This document shows, one piece after another, positions 13,671-25,318 of a stretch of DNA of 64,000 nt. The stretch covers positions 23,205,703 through 23,269,702 of the forward strand of contig NC_045146.1 of NCBI RefSeq assembly GCF_008831285.2. Reading direction: 5' to 3'. The DNA comes from Nymphaea colorata. Its lineage: Eukaryota; Streptophyta; Magnoliopsida; Nymphaeales; Nymphaeaceae. Every line of letters starts with the position of its first letter. The stretch's first letter is position 1. The notes under the pieces are model-generated. The model worked only from the letters and a program-made list of their open reading frames with translations. It had not been told where the DNA came from and did no database searches. Made by a program: the position numbers and the translations under genes.

Positions 13671-14040
13671 GTTTCGAGTGAGCGAGAGGATCATCTCACT
13701 GCCCAAAGCGAGGCCCTAAGGCCCCATCGGTGTCAGTGATAGAATGGTACACCCTTCAACTTGGATGTCACGTCCTACCACCTAGAGACCTGTCTTATAC
13801 AAGCCTCTAGCCCGACCAGCATCCAGCCTTTTATGTTTGTGTGTGTGTGGTTAAATGCTAATTTTAGTCCCACCTTGTGTGTGTGCTTAAGAATTCTAAA
13901 CTATGTGGCAAATAGTAAAAATTAATAATCAAATGAATAAGCACCATACATCTTTACTAAAAGCACTAGGAATCGTAATTGAATTACAAACTGTCACTAA
14001 TGTTCATGTGACGTGATCGGTTTTAATTGTTAGCCATCTA

Positions 14041-14042
<2 letters not shown>

Positions 14043-14083
<41 letters not shown>
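14043..14083. repeat. (AT)n microsatellite
   Basis: A pure AT dinucleotide run of about 41 bases in noncoding spacer. Confidence 0.95.
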
Positions 14084-14087
<4 letters not shown>

Positions 14088-15359
14088 TTACTTAATTAAT
14101 GGGAGTGACAAAAGTGTTCTTATTGCTCGCGTCCCTGAAAATGACCTCAGGTTGTCTACCTTCCAAGTTAACAATCTCCACTTCACTGGAAGAGGGAGAC
14201 CATCTTCCACAGAAAAGAAAGGTGACACGCAAGCAATGCTCACAACCTAGAAGTAATAAAAAGACAGTCTTCTATTTGATCTGTCTTACGTTTCCGATAG
14301 TACAAGGTTAATAAGTACTATGACTAGAATATTATAAGTGATAAGTTAGGCTTTGGTTTTAAATTGAAGTTTCCTTGTGAGTACGGATCCGTTACATTTC
14401 TATATACGAGCTAACTAAATTCATCCTTGAAAACTAAAATGCAACCCATTTCACTTGAAGTGTTGTCTGATCCGATCTTATATCCTTTCATCCACAACAT
14501 TCTAAGATCTTATAATACATGGGACGTTTTGTCTGATCAGGTCAATGTAACGATTAACTAATCGCATCCGCTATCCAACGAACTCATCTCCGTTCAAAAT
14601 CATGCACAGTAAATGATTAACTTCTTTACTGTTTGGAGGTTTTGGTGGTTCCACTGCACAAAGTTTAACTGGAATCCAGTTTTCATATGTTTGGCTGTAA
14701 GCTATCCGCAATATTTCCAATTTTTGTTCAGTGCCAGATATGGTGTTCCCAAACCATGACGAAATTCATCCTTGTGGTTAAGCAACAGGATTCTCCACGG
14801 GAAAGACGATGGTAATATGGGATAAGAGGAAGAGTTCCCCTCCTCAAAGCATTAGGATGAGAAAGAGGGGGGAGGATGTTTGAAGAAAAACCAATTAGGT
14901 GGGTCTGCTTAAGTCTCTGCAACTTGTCTGTCTAAAGATGAAAACAGAACAAAAAATATTTTCAGCAATGTCTTCTTTTTCATGCAAAAGTTAGTATGTA
15001 GCATCATTTTGCCAGTAGGAGAAGCATGATGGAAAATAATGGCTTGGGGTGTTGGGCAATCGAGCATTCTTCTGATGGGTGAGGCCCACTACCTAGAAAG
15101 GAGGCTGCCGGCATGCAGTAATTCTACCTAAGGCACGTAGAGTGCTTGATTCCCCGTGCTCTCATTTGCAGTTCGCTGTGGAGAAGTTAGACGGGAGGTG
15201 GGAAGGAAGAGAGAGATGGATGCGGTTCTTGGGAGTCAGAAGCTTTCCTAGATGATGGAGTGCAAACGAAGCTGCGTTTTGGCAGCCTTTTCTCTGCTTG
15301 CCAGCTTGGCTCTTCAGATATAGTGGGCCGAGCGCCATTCGAGGTCTTGAGTGCATTTC

Positions 15360-15368
15360 TATTTAAAT
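15360..15368 (+). promoter_or_regulatory. TATA box of the glycine-rich protein gene
   Basis: TATTTAAAT lies about 86 bases upstream of the chosen start codon, so transcription would begin near 15390-15400 with a leader of about 60 bases. The open frame extends in-frame upstream to an ATG at 15367 that overlaps this box. That ATG would precede the transcription start, which favours the downstream start. Confidence 0.6.
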
Positions 15369-15453
15369 GGGGAACCCCCTCCGTCTTTTCCCGCCATTGC
15401 TCTGTTATCATCCTCCTCTGTTTCACGGGCGGCTTCGCTTGCTCTTCTCTACG

Positions 15454-16650
15454 ATGGCCGGTGCGAGAATAGTATTCGTTGTGGCGTTTGCTGTGATTGG
15501 GCAACTGTGCAGCCTCACGTGCATTCTTGCCTCTGAGGAGGAGAGCTTGAATGGTGTAGGTCGTGGTGGCGGTGGTGGACTCCATGGCTTGAACGTTAAG
15601 AATGAGAGTGGCATCGGGTTTTCATCACAGGTAAGCGGCACCGTGGGCAATGGTGAGCGGAAGCAAATTAACGTTGCAGACTCGAAAAACGGGTTCTCAA
15701 GTGGTGGCGGTGGCGGTGGCGGCGGTGGCAGTGGTGGTGGTGGTGGAGGTGGAGGCGGAGGTGGAGGAGGAGGTCCAAAAGGAAGTGGCTGTAGAAGTGG
15801 AAGCGGTGGTGGAGGAGGCGGTGGAGGCGGGAAGGGAGGTGGCAGTGGGGGTGGAAAGGGAAGTGGTTGTGGTGGAAGTGGAAGTGGCAGTGGGGAAGGA
15901 GATGGAAAAGGAGGAGGAGGTGGTGGTGGTGGTGGAGGAGGAGGAGGTGGTGGTGGTGGTGGAGGAAAATCTGGAGGCGGAGGTGGCGGCAGAGGTGGAA
16001 GTGGAGGTGGAGGAAAATCTGGAGGCGGAGGTGGCGGCAGAGGTGGAAGTGGAGGTGGTGCCTGTGGATGCGGATACGGGTGGGGATGGGGATGGGGATG
16101 GGGAGGTGGCGGCGGTGGTGGGGGAGAAGGAGGAGGTGGTGGTGGTGGTGGTGGTGGTGGTAGTAGTAGTAGTGGTTGTGGCGGCGGTGGGGGAGGCGGA
16201 GGAGGGAAGCGGACCTCTGGGGGAGGGTCTGTTGGTGGGTCAAACTACCTTACAGCTGCAAATTTAGGCCCTCGTCAGAGGAGATACGGTAGGAGGCTTG
16301 CTATAGGAGAGTATGCACACTGCATGGGCGTTGGTGCATGCAGGGGCATGACCTTGATGTGTCCTGCCTTCTGCGACGGTTACTGTGCTTATGATTGTGA
16401 TAACATGTGTAGGGCCCTCTGCATCCCCGACCAGGTGCATTTTCCCCTTCACCAACAGTTCTCAGTTTCCTTTTTTACTGCCCTTACTTAGAACTCCATA
16501 TAAGTTTAACCTGGATATAACTACAACGAAGTAAGAAGATCCTGGTTTTAATCTGTTGGTTTCTTTTCATTGTTAATAGGGCAACAACATTTATTATAAA
16601 TCTTTAGTTGCATGGTAATGACAATTTGTTCATGAAACTTGCAGGCTTGA
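15454..16650 (+). CDS. Secreted glycine-rich protein with eight-cysteine C-terminal module
   Basis: Predicted extracellular or cell-wall protein of about 328 aa. Exons are 15454-16434 and 16645-16650: the donor follows GACCAG, and the acceptor TTGCAG leads straight into GCT TGA, so the last exon codes only one residue and the stop. Residues 1-27 form a signal peptide (basic start, hydrophobic core, cut near ILAS-EE). About residues 80-260 are almost pure glycine with scattered Ser and Lys-Ser spacers, including two tandem copies around GGRGGSGGGGKSGG and a GWGWGWGWGG stretch. After a basic PRQRRYGRRL segment comes a cysteine module with spacing C-X5-C-X6-C-X2-C-X3-C-X3-C-X3-C-X3-C (first motif CMGVGAC). 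Glycine-rich proteins are known wall components, and the cysteine module suggests a disulfide-bonded or peptide-like end. The basic dibasic-rich segment before it could be a processing site, which is inference. Exact function unknown. Confidence 0.8.
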
Positions 16651-19600
16651 AAACTAGAATAATGGAGTCGGAAGCAAAGATTTTTTCTACTGTGCCAACA
16701 AGCGTTCATCTTGTGGATGTAAACCATCTCCTTGAATTGTTTGGACCAGTCTAGGATTTCTTGACGGCTTGTGACAGTAGGACCTAAGAGTGCCCTGTTG
16801 GAGTATCGTGTTTCTCATCATGATTTGAAATAAAAGAATTTGTGTCTGCCTAAAAAGGGGTCTGCAGTTTCGATTCTGAAGATATGTGGGTGGTTTTTTA
16901 TTTGCTTTGAGAAGATTTTGAGGTGAATGAAGGTTCAACTTTTTATTGTGAGTAACTGAGTTTGTCAAAAAATATGGATTTCGGTTAATGTCTGCAAAAC
17001 TTTATATGTGAAAAACATGAAATAACAAGAGCATCAGTAGAAGCTTCTGCAACTCCAAACCTGATATGGAGAGAAATTTGAATGAGATTACACGGTATAG
17101 CTGGCCGGTTATTCGAGATGGATATATATATATTATATACTAGAAATCTGATTTCTGTACTCAAGCCCAGATCTAGATTTTTAAGGCTGAACTAATTAGA
17201 TGATTCCGTGATAAACTCTCACATCGGCATCTGAACTGGATCTGACCTACTTACATCGCTTGCCTTAGAAAGTGCTTCTCTAGCCCAGACCACCAAAATT
17301 TGACAGTTCACAACTTACAAGGCTGTGCCAAGCATATTTAGAAGGTGCGACATTCATGTTTTAACAAGTTGCATATCACAGCTCCAGCAGTCCAGCTAGA
17401 GCACCCGCTGTATATAGAAAGTTTCATACTCCATCAAATGAATTCTAAGCTTCCATACGAGGCCAAGATTTATAATGGGTTCCAGAGATTTATTTGTCTT
17501 TTGAAACAGAGCGGTTTAGGAAAAAATGGATGTCCAACATGCAAAACTAGGGAGGAGTAAGTACAATATACCCAATACTTGAAAGGAGCAAACCGGAATT
17601 GGGTGACCTTTCGTCATGGACCTCCTCCTCATATAGATTACAATACTTCTGTAGATTCATTTGCACTTGTACATCTCAGCATAATAACTAATGAAGATCA
17701 TCAATTTCTTCAATTAAATAATCCTATACTTGAAGCATTCTGGCCTGCTAAAGTAATCATTTTCTGTTAAAAAACAGAGTATCGGCACCATTTCTAGGAA
17801 AAACACCGGAATATATGTGTGATGACACACCGCCATTAATATTATGTTTGTTGTACGTGGAATTGTTAATTCCTTGCACCTGTTCGTCTGAAAAAAATTG
17901 CATTCATCTACACGACTATATCAGGCAGCCGTTAACAGAAAATCTCCCAGGAGTTCACTTGCCCAACTTGTCAATCTCATGCCAGTGAATTGCTTCAGTT
18001 ATTATCCTCTTAAATTAGATAAGTCGCTGAAAATAAATCAAAGGCTTTCTCGGTTTATTTTTTGACTTTGACATTTTTCTGTCGACCTCAACTATAACCT
18101 GAACAACGAAATTAGTGGACTGAAACAGAGAACAGAAAAATTCTATGTGCAAGAAGTTGTGGATGCTAAGGCTGCTGTTCACTGTTTCATGCTATCATTT
18201 TCCCTTTGTCATAGTACGACCTTCTCGTTTGTGGCTTAAATTTTGCTACACGCTCACTTTTTTTTTTCCAATATTTCGAGAATGGCAAACCAAATTTTGG
18301 GTGGGAAACGACCAGCCACTCCATACCTAGCCGGTTCTGCAACTGTGAAATTTAAAGGTAGTCCCTTAGACACTAACAACCTTCACCCGAGAATTTTGCT
18401 TAACAGGCGACAACGAGGTTTGAACCCATGACAATTTTATGCAACGTGCAGATTGACCACTTGAAGCATCTGCAATGTTATTGAGAATTACTGTTTGAAA
18501 AGTTCCACACGAAAATTTTTTCTTTTACCTGTACGACACATTAGATTGTTTTCCGAGAGAAAGAGAGAACTTTGAACATGTGAAAGGAACTTTCGTGTGA
18601 GAAACAGTTGTTCTCTTGTGATGGAAGTTTCAATTGCCGGGGGCCTTTTACACCTACCTAACCCAGTAACCCTCCTCTGATTCGTCACTCTTCTGGTCCT
18701 TATCTTTCAACCTTTGTTTGCCAATAATGCATTAATATTCAATGTGTAATCTGCACCTTTTCTTTAAAATCAAGATAACGAACTAGTAAATTTCATCACT
18801 GTCAACATGCTGATTCAAGCATGGGTGTAACTAATTTAGTCTCGTAATTAGTCCACTTTCAGATTAAATAATTCATGGTGCTGGATCAGATATGCCTTCT
18901 TCCAGTTCAATAGCAAATAAACGCATCAGCACTGTGATGACGCTTCTGGTGGCTGAATCGGAAGGAAAATTAGCGCTTCTAGAAGGCCATAGTTTTCATG
19001 ATGGAATTATTTTTCTGATCATAATTTCACCAGACATGGCACAAGCACTTAAACTAGAGGGCCGAGTCGAGGGACGGCTAGTCGCCTACTCTTGATTTAC
19101 ATCAGGCCATTCAGTTTATCTATGAAGAGAGAGAGAGAAAGCATTGACCATGAGTGCAACTATGGATCCTGGAAGGAAACAAGATGAAAAGTAGGCCAAC
19201 ATGACGACGTTGTGGGATACTGGTGACCCTTTCAAGCTGTTATTTCAACATCAATTGGGGAACCCCTGTAAGATAACTTCTGTCAATATTTTGGTTCTAG
19301 ATTGTTCATACACTTTACTTGCACGAATTCTTCAAACTAAATCAATTTTCTGAAGACCTAATAAACTTACGAGAACATGAACGAAGTTCCTTGTCAAGGA
19401 GGGTGCAAGTTGTAGTTCGGCGCGGACCTGGTTCTTGTGTTAATACACCAGGGCAAGCTTCTGTTTATGTGGAAATAGAAGTTTATGGGTTGCCTTTCGT
19501 AGATTTTTGGTGCATGTACAAGCACATCATAACCTTTTGGGAGATTGGATTGGCATGATATAATGCAAACACTTGCTGATCATATTCATAAAACAAAACG

Positions 19601-19788
19601 CTGGAAACACTAATTCTGCAGAACAAAATCTTAACAAATATATATCCTTTCTACTCCTGTTGTGCCATGCTACTGACACGGGAAATTCTACAGTCATGCA
19701 GTTCTAGCAGGTGGCACTTCCGCATCAAGTTATACAGAAGCTTTCTCAAGCACCTCTTTACCATTACAAAGGACCAGCTATTATCTCC
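16651..19788. other. Intergenic region
   Basis: About 3.1 kb between the glycine-rich gene and the LysM receptor gene, which is read from the other strand, so the two genes converge here. The first part should hold the 3' UTR of the glycine-rich gene. I saw no domain-bearing ORF, RNA gene or clear transposon end. Confidence 0.5.
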
Positions 19789-21722
19789 TTACCTTCCACT
19801 AGTATCAAAAGATATTTCCAATCTTTGTGAAGGTGAATCCAAACACAATTCCTCAGCCTTAGACAGCATATAAACTATATCTCCCATGCCGGGCCTTGCT
19901 GATGCTTCCTTCTGTATGCAGGCCATAGCAATAGCCACAACACTCATCACACTCTTCATGGAGCAAGCGCCACTCTCCATTAGGGAACCATCCAACCATG
20001 TCCTTACTATCTCCTCTCTATCAGTATCACCATTGTCCAACATCCCCTGTATCTCCATCCACAGCAGCTTCCCACCTTCTCCAACCGCAAGACGGCCGGA
20101 GACCAGCTCCAGCAGCACCACACCGAAGGCAAATACATCCATCTTCGTCGTCACTACACCATCCAACAGATATTCTGGCGCCATGTAACCTTGAGTCCCA
20201 ACAATGTGTCTTGTGATCGCATTGCAACCAGACTTGGCTAAGCCGAAATTGGCAATCTTGGCCCTCATGTTTCTGTCGAGCAGTATGTTGCTGCTCTTGA
20301 CATCCTTGTGGACAACACTCGGTTGAGTGTGCTCATGGATGTAATTGAGGCCACTAGCAACATCTACAGCAATCTGAACTCTGGTTTTCCAGTTGAATAG
20401 CTTCCTGGTTTGAAGCCATGAGTAGAGAGATCCATTCTCCACATACTCATAGATCAAGTAGCATTCACCTTCTGAAGCATCAATGCAGAACCCGTCCAAC
20501 CTCACCAGGTTGCTGTGATTTACCTTCTGCAGGATCCTGAGCTCCTCTGAGACGTCAGATTTCATCTTCTTCACGGCAAACACTTCGTCACCGATGGTGG
20601 CCTTGTACACATGGCCTTTGATTAAAGAATCCGGATGAAAATCACTTGTGGCGTTGCGAAGGTCTTGAAGAGAGTAGAGGTTATATTTGTCTAGACATTG
20701 TGAGATATCTGCAAGGAAATCTTTATTGGAAACGAGGGGCTTGAGATGGTGATTAACAGAGGAGTAGGCACGTCCATCCTCTGCGTAGGAAGAGAACGCC
20801 ATGGATCCCCTTTTCCCAATTTTGGATTCCTCGGTCTTTTTTCTCCGCATCCAGACCACACAAAACAGAACAACAAAGAGTATCAAGAGGATGCCGCAGA
20901 CACCCAGCAAGACGGAGAGGACTACAACAAGACCGCTATTCCTTTTTGAAGAGGAATTCCCTGGTGGAACCTGCGAAGGACTAGAGGGTGAAAGGGCCGG
21001 ACCAGATGGGGAGTCGGCTGAGAGAATTGAGGAAATTGAGAAACTGGAACTAAGATGGTATCGTAAGGAACAAGTTTAGACAGTCCACCATTTACCGAGA
21101 TGATGTCCTGAACACTTGAATTGAACATGGTGGCTACGGAACGAAGCGTGTCGCCAGCCTCGACAACGTAAGTGATTAGGGAATTCAGACCTTTTCGCAA
21201 CTGGCTCGGCGTCGGGCACCGGCATCGGATGGGGAAGACGACCATGACGCCGATGTCGAGGTTAGTAGGGATGAGGGTGGGGTTTGCTGCTTCAACTGCC
21301 TGGTACGTAGTGAGGTTTCCAAAGGAAACGGTGGAGACCAAGTAGAAGGTGTCCCCCCCTTTGATCTGGTAGGTGATGTTGGCCTGAGAAAGGTTGCCCA
21401 TGCAATCACAGTTGATGGGGATGAGAAGTTTCTGGCCATCCACAAGGGGAGATGTCTCAGAAGAGAGGTTGCTGGCCTGTTTGATGGATAGCATGCTAAC
21501 ACCAAAGAGATCACTTATGGCTGAGAGATTGGCAAAAAGAGGGGATTGAGCTCTGTAGAAGGCCATGGTCTGGCATGGTTGCCGGTTAGATTGATTGGGG
21601 CAGGTGTAGCCTATGATGGAGGAGATATTTTCCGTGGGTGTCTGAGACTGGGAGGGTTGTGGGAAGAGAGAAACAAGGAAGAAAGTGACGGGGAGGGAGA
21701 GGCACAGAAGAGAGCGGCCCAT
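19789..21722 (-). CDS. LysM receptor-like pseudokinase, LYK4/LYK5 type, with interrupted frame
   Basis: Plasma-membrane receptor family that, with CERK1-type kinases, perceives chitin or related N-acetylglucosamine ligands. Intronless, as is usual for this subgroup. The first frame (start at 21722) gives a signal peptide (about residues 1-26) and a LysM ectodomain with CXC pairs at residues 105-107 (CDC) and 167-169 (CRC). It ends at a stop at 20922-20924 in a nonsense tail. The remaining frame continues the protein: an S/P-rich linker, a membrane segment (LLGVCGILLILFVVLFCVVW), a basic stop-transfer and a kinase-like domain. The two frames are both open only between about 20925 and 21075, so a one-base deletion or two-base insertion lies there; the total length of 1934 nt also fits this. 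The kinase lacks a glycine-rich loop (SLIKGHVYKA), keeps the AVKK lysine, has HKD for HRD and NFG for DFG, so it should be catalytically weak or dead, as known for LYK4/LYK5/NFR5. The shift may be a real null allele or an assembly error. Confidence 0.88.
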
Positions 21723-21758
21723 CCTGCTACTGCCTGCTAGTCACCGCTTTCTTTTGTC

Positions 21759-21766
21759 TATATATA
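21759..21766 (-). promoter_or_regulatory. TATA box of the LysM receptor gene
   Basis: TATATATA on the minus strand, only about 37 bases before the start codon at 21722. If used, the 5' leader would be only a few bases long. Either the leader is unusually short or transcription starts elsewhere. Confidence 0.45.
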
Positions 21767-21768
21767 AG

Positions 21769-23999
21769 TTTATAACATCGTCAGATCCATCGCTTTTGGG
21801 TTTTAAAAGGTTTTTTCTGTATAATACGACGACTTGTTTTTCGAGACGACTTGTTTTGTTCGAAAAAAAAAAAAGCAAAAAAAAGGGTAATCATTTTGAA
21901 AAATTAATAAAACACTAAAAATTAAGAAATTAATAAAAACATATTGCTTTCGAATCTAAGCTCATCTTTGGACAATTTATCTAGTTCTTAAAATGCAAAA
22001 ATATTTCTTAATTATTATTTGATGTGCTTGTAAAGCCAACATGAACTGAACACCTGTTTTACGTTTGGCATGTTGTTTCCACCATTCACTCAACATTAGA
22101 TTGATTCATGAATTTAGATTCCCATACCGATCAACCATTCTCTTACTAAATTATCCCATCTTTCTTACATTGTCATGAGTTTTATAATTGCGAAAGAAGA
22201 TTGAATGTCTGTTTCCAATCCTTAATAAACGATCTGTGATTCCAACTCCCTTGAACAATATGAATTTCGGCTCAACCCCACTCCAGTTGAGATTAATTAA
22301 ACTAATTACAAAATACAAACAGATGCTGAAAAATCAGCACCAGACAAGAAAAAGTTACCTCCCCAGATGCATCAGAAATCAAGGTAGGCACACGCAGTCC
22401 CCAAATTCTCTTCGTCGCGGCTGAAGGCAATCCAAGACTCCAAGTTTCAATGGTTTTCCCCCAAATCAAAACTGCTAATGCAGCCTCTTCCCCATCCCAA
22501 AACTCGTTTTTCTTTCAACTCTACAATACAATTGTCTCCAAAAAAAAAACGAGGGTTTCCTTCTTCCTGTTTTGGCATTAAAACATTTGCATTTTACTCT
22601 CATGCGACCGTTTACAAAAAATGTCAAACGAACTATAAATAAGATTTGAAAATTTCGCGTCTTCTGTACTGTGCCGGTTTTTTTTTAGAAAAATGAAATA
22701 TTTTTACAGTTTTATTGTTAAAAAATATTCCACGTGTCTTTTTAAAAAAAGGATGCAATATATAATATGTATATAGATCAGAAGAGTTGGTAAAAGGAGG
22801 AAATGACAGGTATCTTACAGAAAGAAAGAGAAAAAAAGATTTTAAAAATACCATCTTACGGAAAAATACAAATTCATTAACAAAATTGAGTGACTAAGAC
22901 ATATAAGACTGAATCCTTCTCCTTGGGGATCACCATCTCCTACCAACTTCACAATTATTTCAGAGTAAGGGACCACAATTAATGCAGTACTTTTCTTTAG
23001 TTGGTGAAGTTATTTATTTCCATTAGCCGGTCAATACGGCTTGACTTAAGAAGCATGACTTTTGCTGTAAACATCTTGACTTAAAAAGGCAACAAAATTA
23101 TTGTTAAGCTGAAGCATTACACCATTAATGTCCTTTTCCCCCCCAGTTTTCCTTCTTTTCTTGGAAAAAAGAAAGAAAAATTATTTGCATATTTTTAAAT
23201 ATTTATTTAGTAAAAACTAGCTTTGCATACAAGACGAAGACCATACTTTTATGTTCTTTTAAGTTTCTGGTTTTCTTCAGAACTTGGGTCTTTCGTGTCC
23301 TAGAAGTTGAATTTTCATTCATGAGTTTTTTTTCAACACGCAAGTTGCTGAACTAAGTAACAACTAATCAACATGTACATTAATCCAGAATAAAAACGTA
23401 AACATCATTGCAGGATAATTCATGCAAGTAGAGATGTATGGGGCAGTAAAAGGTTTGAAAATAAACAGTTTCCACCCAATGTCATCGATTAAGTCTCAAC
23501 ATTCCTTCAAATCGTTTGCTCTCCTTCATTCTCAATTAGAGCACACTCTGCTCTCATACCCATTCGCTTTCAAGCTTCGACCTTCGCTCTCCTCGCACTA
23601 GTAGCAGCCACAGATCCATTGGCCTCGTTGTCGTCGTTGTCACATGTCTTTCTTCCTCCCATGATCTTCCCATGACAACCGTTGTCTTCCTCTATCACTA
23701 CACAGACACAGTTATTTAGAGTGTCAATAAATCCGATTTTGATCCAACATTCCACCAAACCATATATATATATAAAAAAAGAAAGATAATAGAAAACAAA
23801 TTTTGACATCCGATTAAGAATTCGGATATAAGAAATGACATCACCCAACCACCATCCCTGTCGACAGCCATATATTGACCATTTCCTTTCTGTTACCTTT
23901 CCAATTCTCCGATCTGTAAGCTTCCTTGCAGCTCTGCCAGATAGATAGTTCTGGGAAAAGTTCTGGTGAAGTCTTACCGCCAAGCCCCATTGATCAATT
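21769..23999. other. Intergenic AT-rich region
   Basis: About 2.2 kb with poly-A and poly-T runs and no recognisable gene. It holds the upstream region of the LysM receptor gene. The lower end (23570-24000) may still be part of the decayed LINE that becomes recognisable just beyond, but I could not match it to a LINE domain. Confidence 0.45.
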
Positions 24000-24462
24000 G
24001 GTTTCTTCCCCACCATAGTTGCCAACAGACTGTCAAAGATGCCCCCCTAGCAGACCAACAGCCAGTGGGGTTTTGAACTTCACCTTCATCCAAGTTTTAT
24101 CACTAGATTCCATACTAGAGAGGATACCTTGCGATTTGGCATGATGTGGCAATTACTTTCCTCTCCTCCATCGCCTGCGAAGACTGCATATGTTTGCCAG
24201 GCAGACACCATATTTTTTGAGGCCGTCTAAGTGGGTACTAGTTTTCACAAGGCTACAAACAAAAACCAACTTGTTCTAGGAGGAACCTTGCTAGACCAGA
24301 TATCTGCTCTCCAATTTCCGTCTATGGCTGTAAGCCTTGTAGCTTCATAGATATCTCCTGCTCTAAAGGACTTGGTCTCTCTAGAATCCCACACATTCTC
24401 GTCTCTACTGTCATCGAGATGAAGACTGCATAAGGTGGATTTATCATGAATAGTTATGAATG
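24000..24462 (-). mobile_element. Decayed L1-type LINE, 3' part (zf-RVT region)
   Basis: Read on the minus strand, with stops and frameshifts, this encodes the zinc-binding region found after the reverse transcriptase of plant L1 elements: a WSSKVPPRTSWFLFVAL segment (about 24270-24298), a degenerate form of the CxxCGxxxEE site near 24160-24185 (GDGGEESNCHIM) and VSSLVWNLV near 24100-24130. It is the continuation of the LINE segment beyond 35994, cut in two by the chromovirus. The 3' end of the LINE is not defined and no poly-A tail was identified. It cannot encode a functional protein. Confidence 0.8.
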
Positions 24463-24467
24463 CATTG
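24463..24467. repeat. Target-site duplication, left copy (CATTG)
   Basis: CATTG directly precedes the TGTAAAACC start of the 5' LTR stub and is repeated exactly after the 3' LTR. Five bases is the standard duplication for Ty3/gypsy integrases. Confidence 0.93.
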
Positions 24468-25318
24468 TGTAAAACCCACGACGTTAATCCTTCCGTTTTC
24501 TTTTGAAACTGCCCATTTTCATTATAAAAGGAATAATATGGAAAGAAGACGAATGATTTTCTAACTGAAAAGAATTAAAGGGATGAGAAAGGAAATCAAA
24601 AGGCCGTTTCCTTTCTTGTGAGAAACTGAAAAGAAAAAAACGGATGACAATTAAGAAGGCCTGTAGAGGGTTATTTAACCCCATGTTTCAGAAAATGATC
24701 ATTTCTTTTACTGCATTCACAGAGGAAAAAGCTCAACGGCAAAGACTTTGAGAGAAAGAGGGAGAAGGTGAGGAAGAGATCCTCATTTGTGCTGCTGGAA
24801 AGGAACAAGAAGCAAAAAGAGGTTGCTGTTGGAAATCAATCTCGATTAGAAGGTATGGGGATTTTCTACCATGATTGAAGCATGAAGCCATGTATTTTGA
24901 TTTCTTACGGATACATATATACTTAAAAGATGAATCCATGTATGGGAAGATTCAACTATGAATAGAGCATGAAGCCGTGTATTTCTGATTTCTTTTAGAA
25001 GCTATATCTATGTAGATCTATTTTTCTTGGTGCATGAAAATGAATATATGCATGAGTTGGAGTATGGGGATTTTCAGTTATGGATGAGACATGAAGTCTT
25101 GGTATTTTCTGCTGGATAGATATAATTATATTCATGTTATAATAGTGAATCTCTATATTTATATGCCTGGATGCTAGTCCACTGTGAGGTGTTTTTGATG
25201 CACAATGTGTTTAGTACAATGTTCTTAGCTAGAGGCATTTCTGATTTCTTAGAAACGAAGCATGCTAGATACAGATATGCAGTGGAAGGCATGAAACATC
25301 AGGTTATGTGTATTTTCA
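24468..25318 (+). repeat. 5' LTR stub (first 851 bp of the LTR)
   Basis: Matches 32990-33840 without gaps (constant offset of 8522) and with about four substitutions seen by eye. It stops inside a TGTATTTTCA sequence, where the reversed gag block begins. The LTR promoter was not located. If it lies in this part, transcription would read into antisense gag. Confidence 0.93.

Larger units (their letters stand above)
3808..15359. other. Gene-poor intergenic region
   Basis: About 11.5 kb with no ORF I can link to a protein family. The first 150 bases or so after the BEL1-like stop probably hold its 3' UTR, with an AT-rich stretch near 3885-3905. The rest is AT-rich spacer with microsatellites, a foldback at 4527-4665 and two MITE-like hairpins, all listed separately. 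Short open frames such as those near 7612-7815 and 8115-8456 have no recognisable domain. I saw no tRNA, rRNA or known miRNA sequence, though a by-eye reading cannot exclude small RNAs. Confidence 0.6.

Noticed and set aside
5714-14083. CRISPR-like repeat arrays
   Set aside because: Repeats are dinucleotide microsatellites without spacers, in a plant genome.
15367-15453. Upstream in-frame start for the glycine-rich protein
   Set aside because: It overlaps the TATA box and would put the signal peptide 30 residues inside the protein.
15668-16243. Histidine/leucine-rich 191-aa frame on the minus strand
   Set aside because: Exact antisense shadow of the polyglycine coding repeats; the composition comes from the repeat.
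18400-18440. tRNA-like GGTTTGAACCC motif
   Set aside because: No acceptor stem, D-arm or anticodon arm could be built around it.
20922-21075. Short intron joining the two LysM receptor frames
   Set aside because: GT-AG pairs in the overlap give introns of about 30 bases, too short for plants, and the subgroup is normally intronless.
23570-24025. 151-aa minus-strand frame as a gene
   Set aside because: Its start lies in the decayed LINE and the rest has no domain; includes an AT-repeat-coded stretch.
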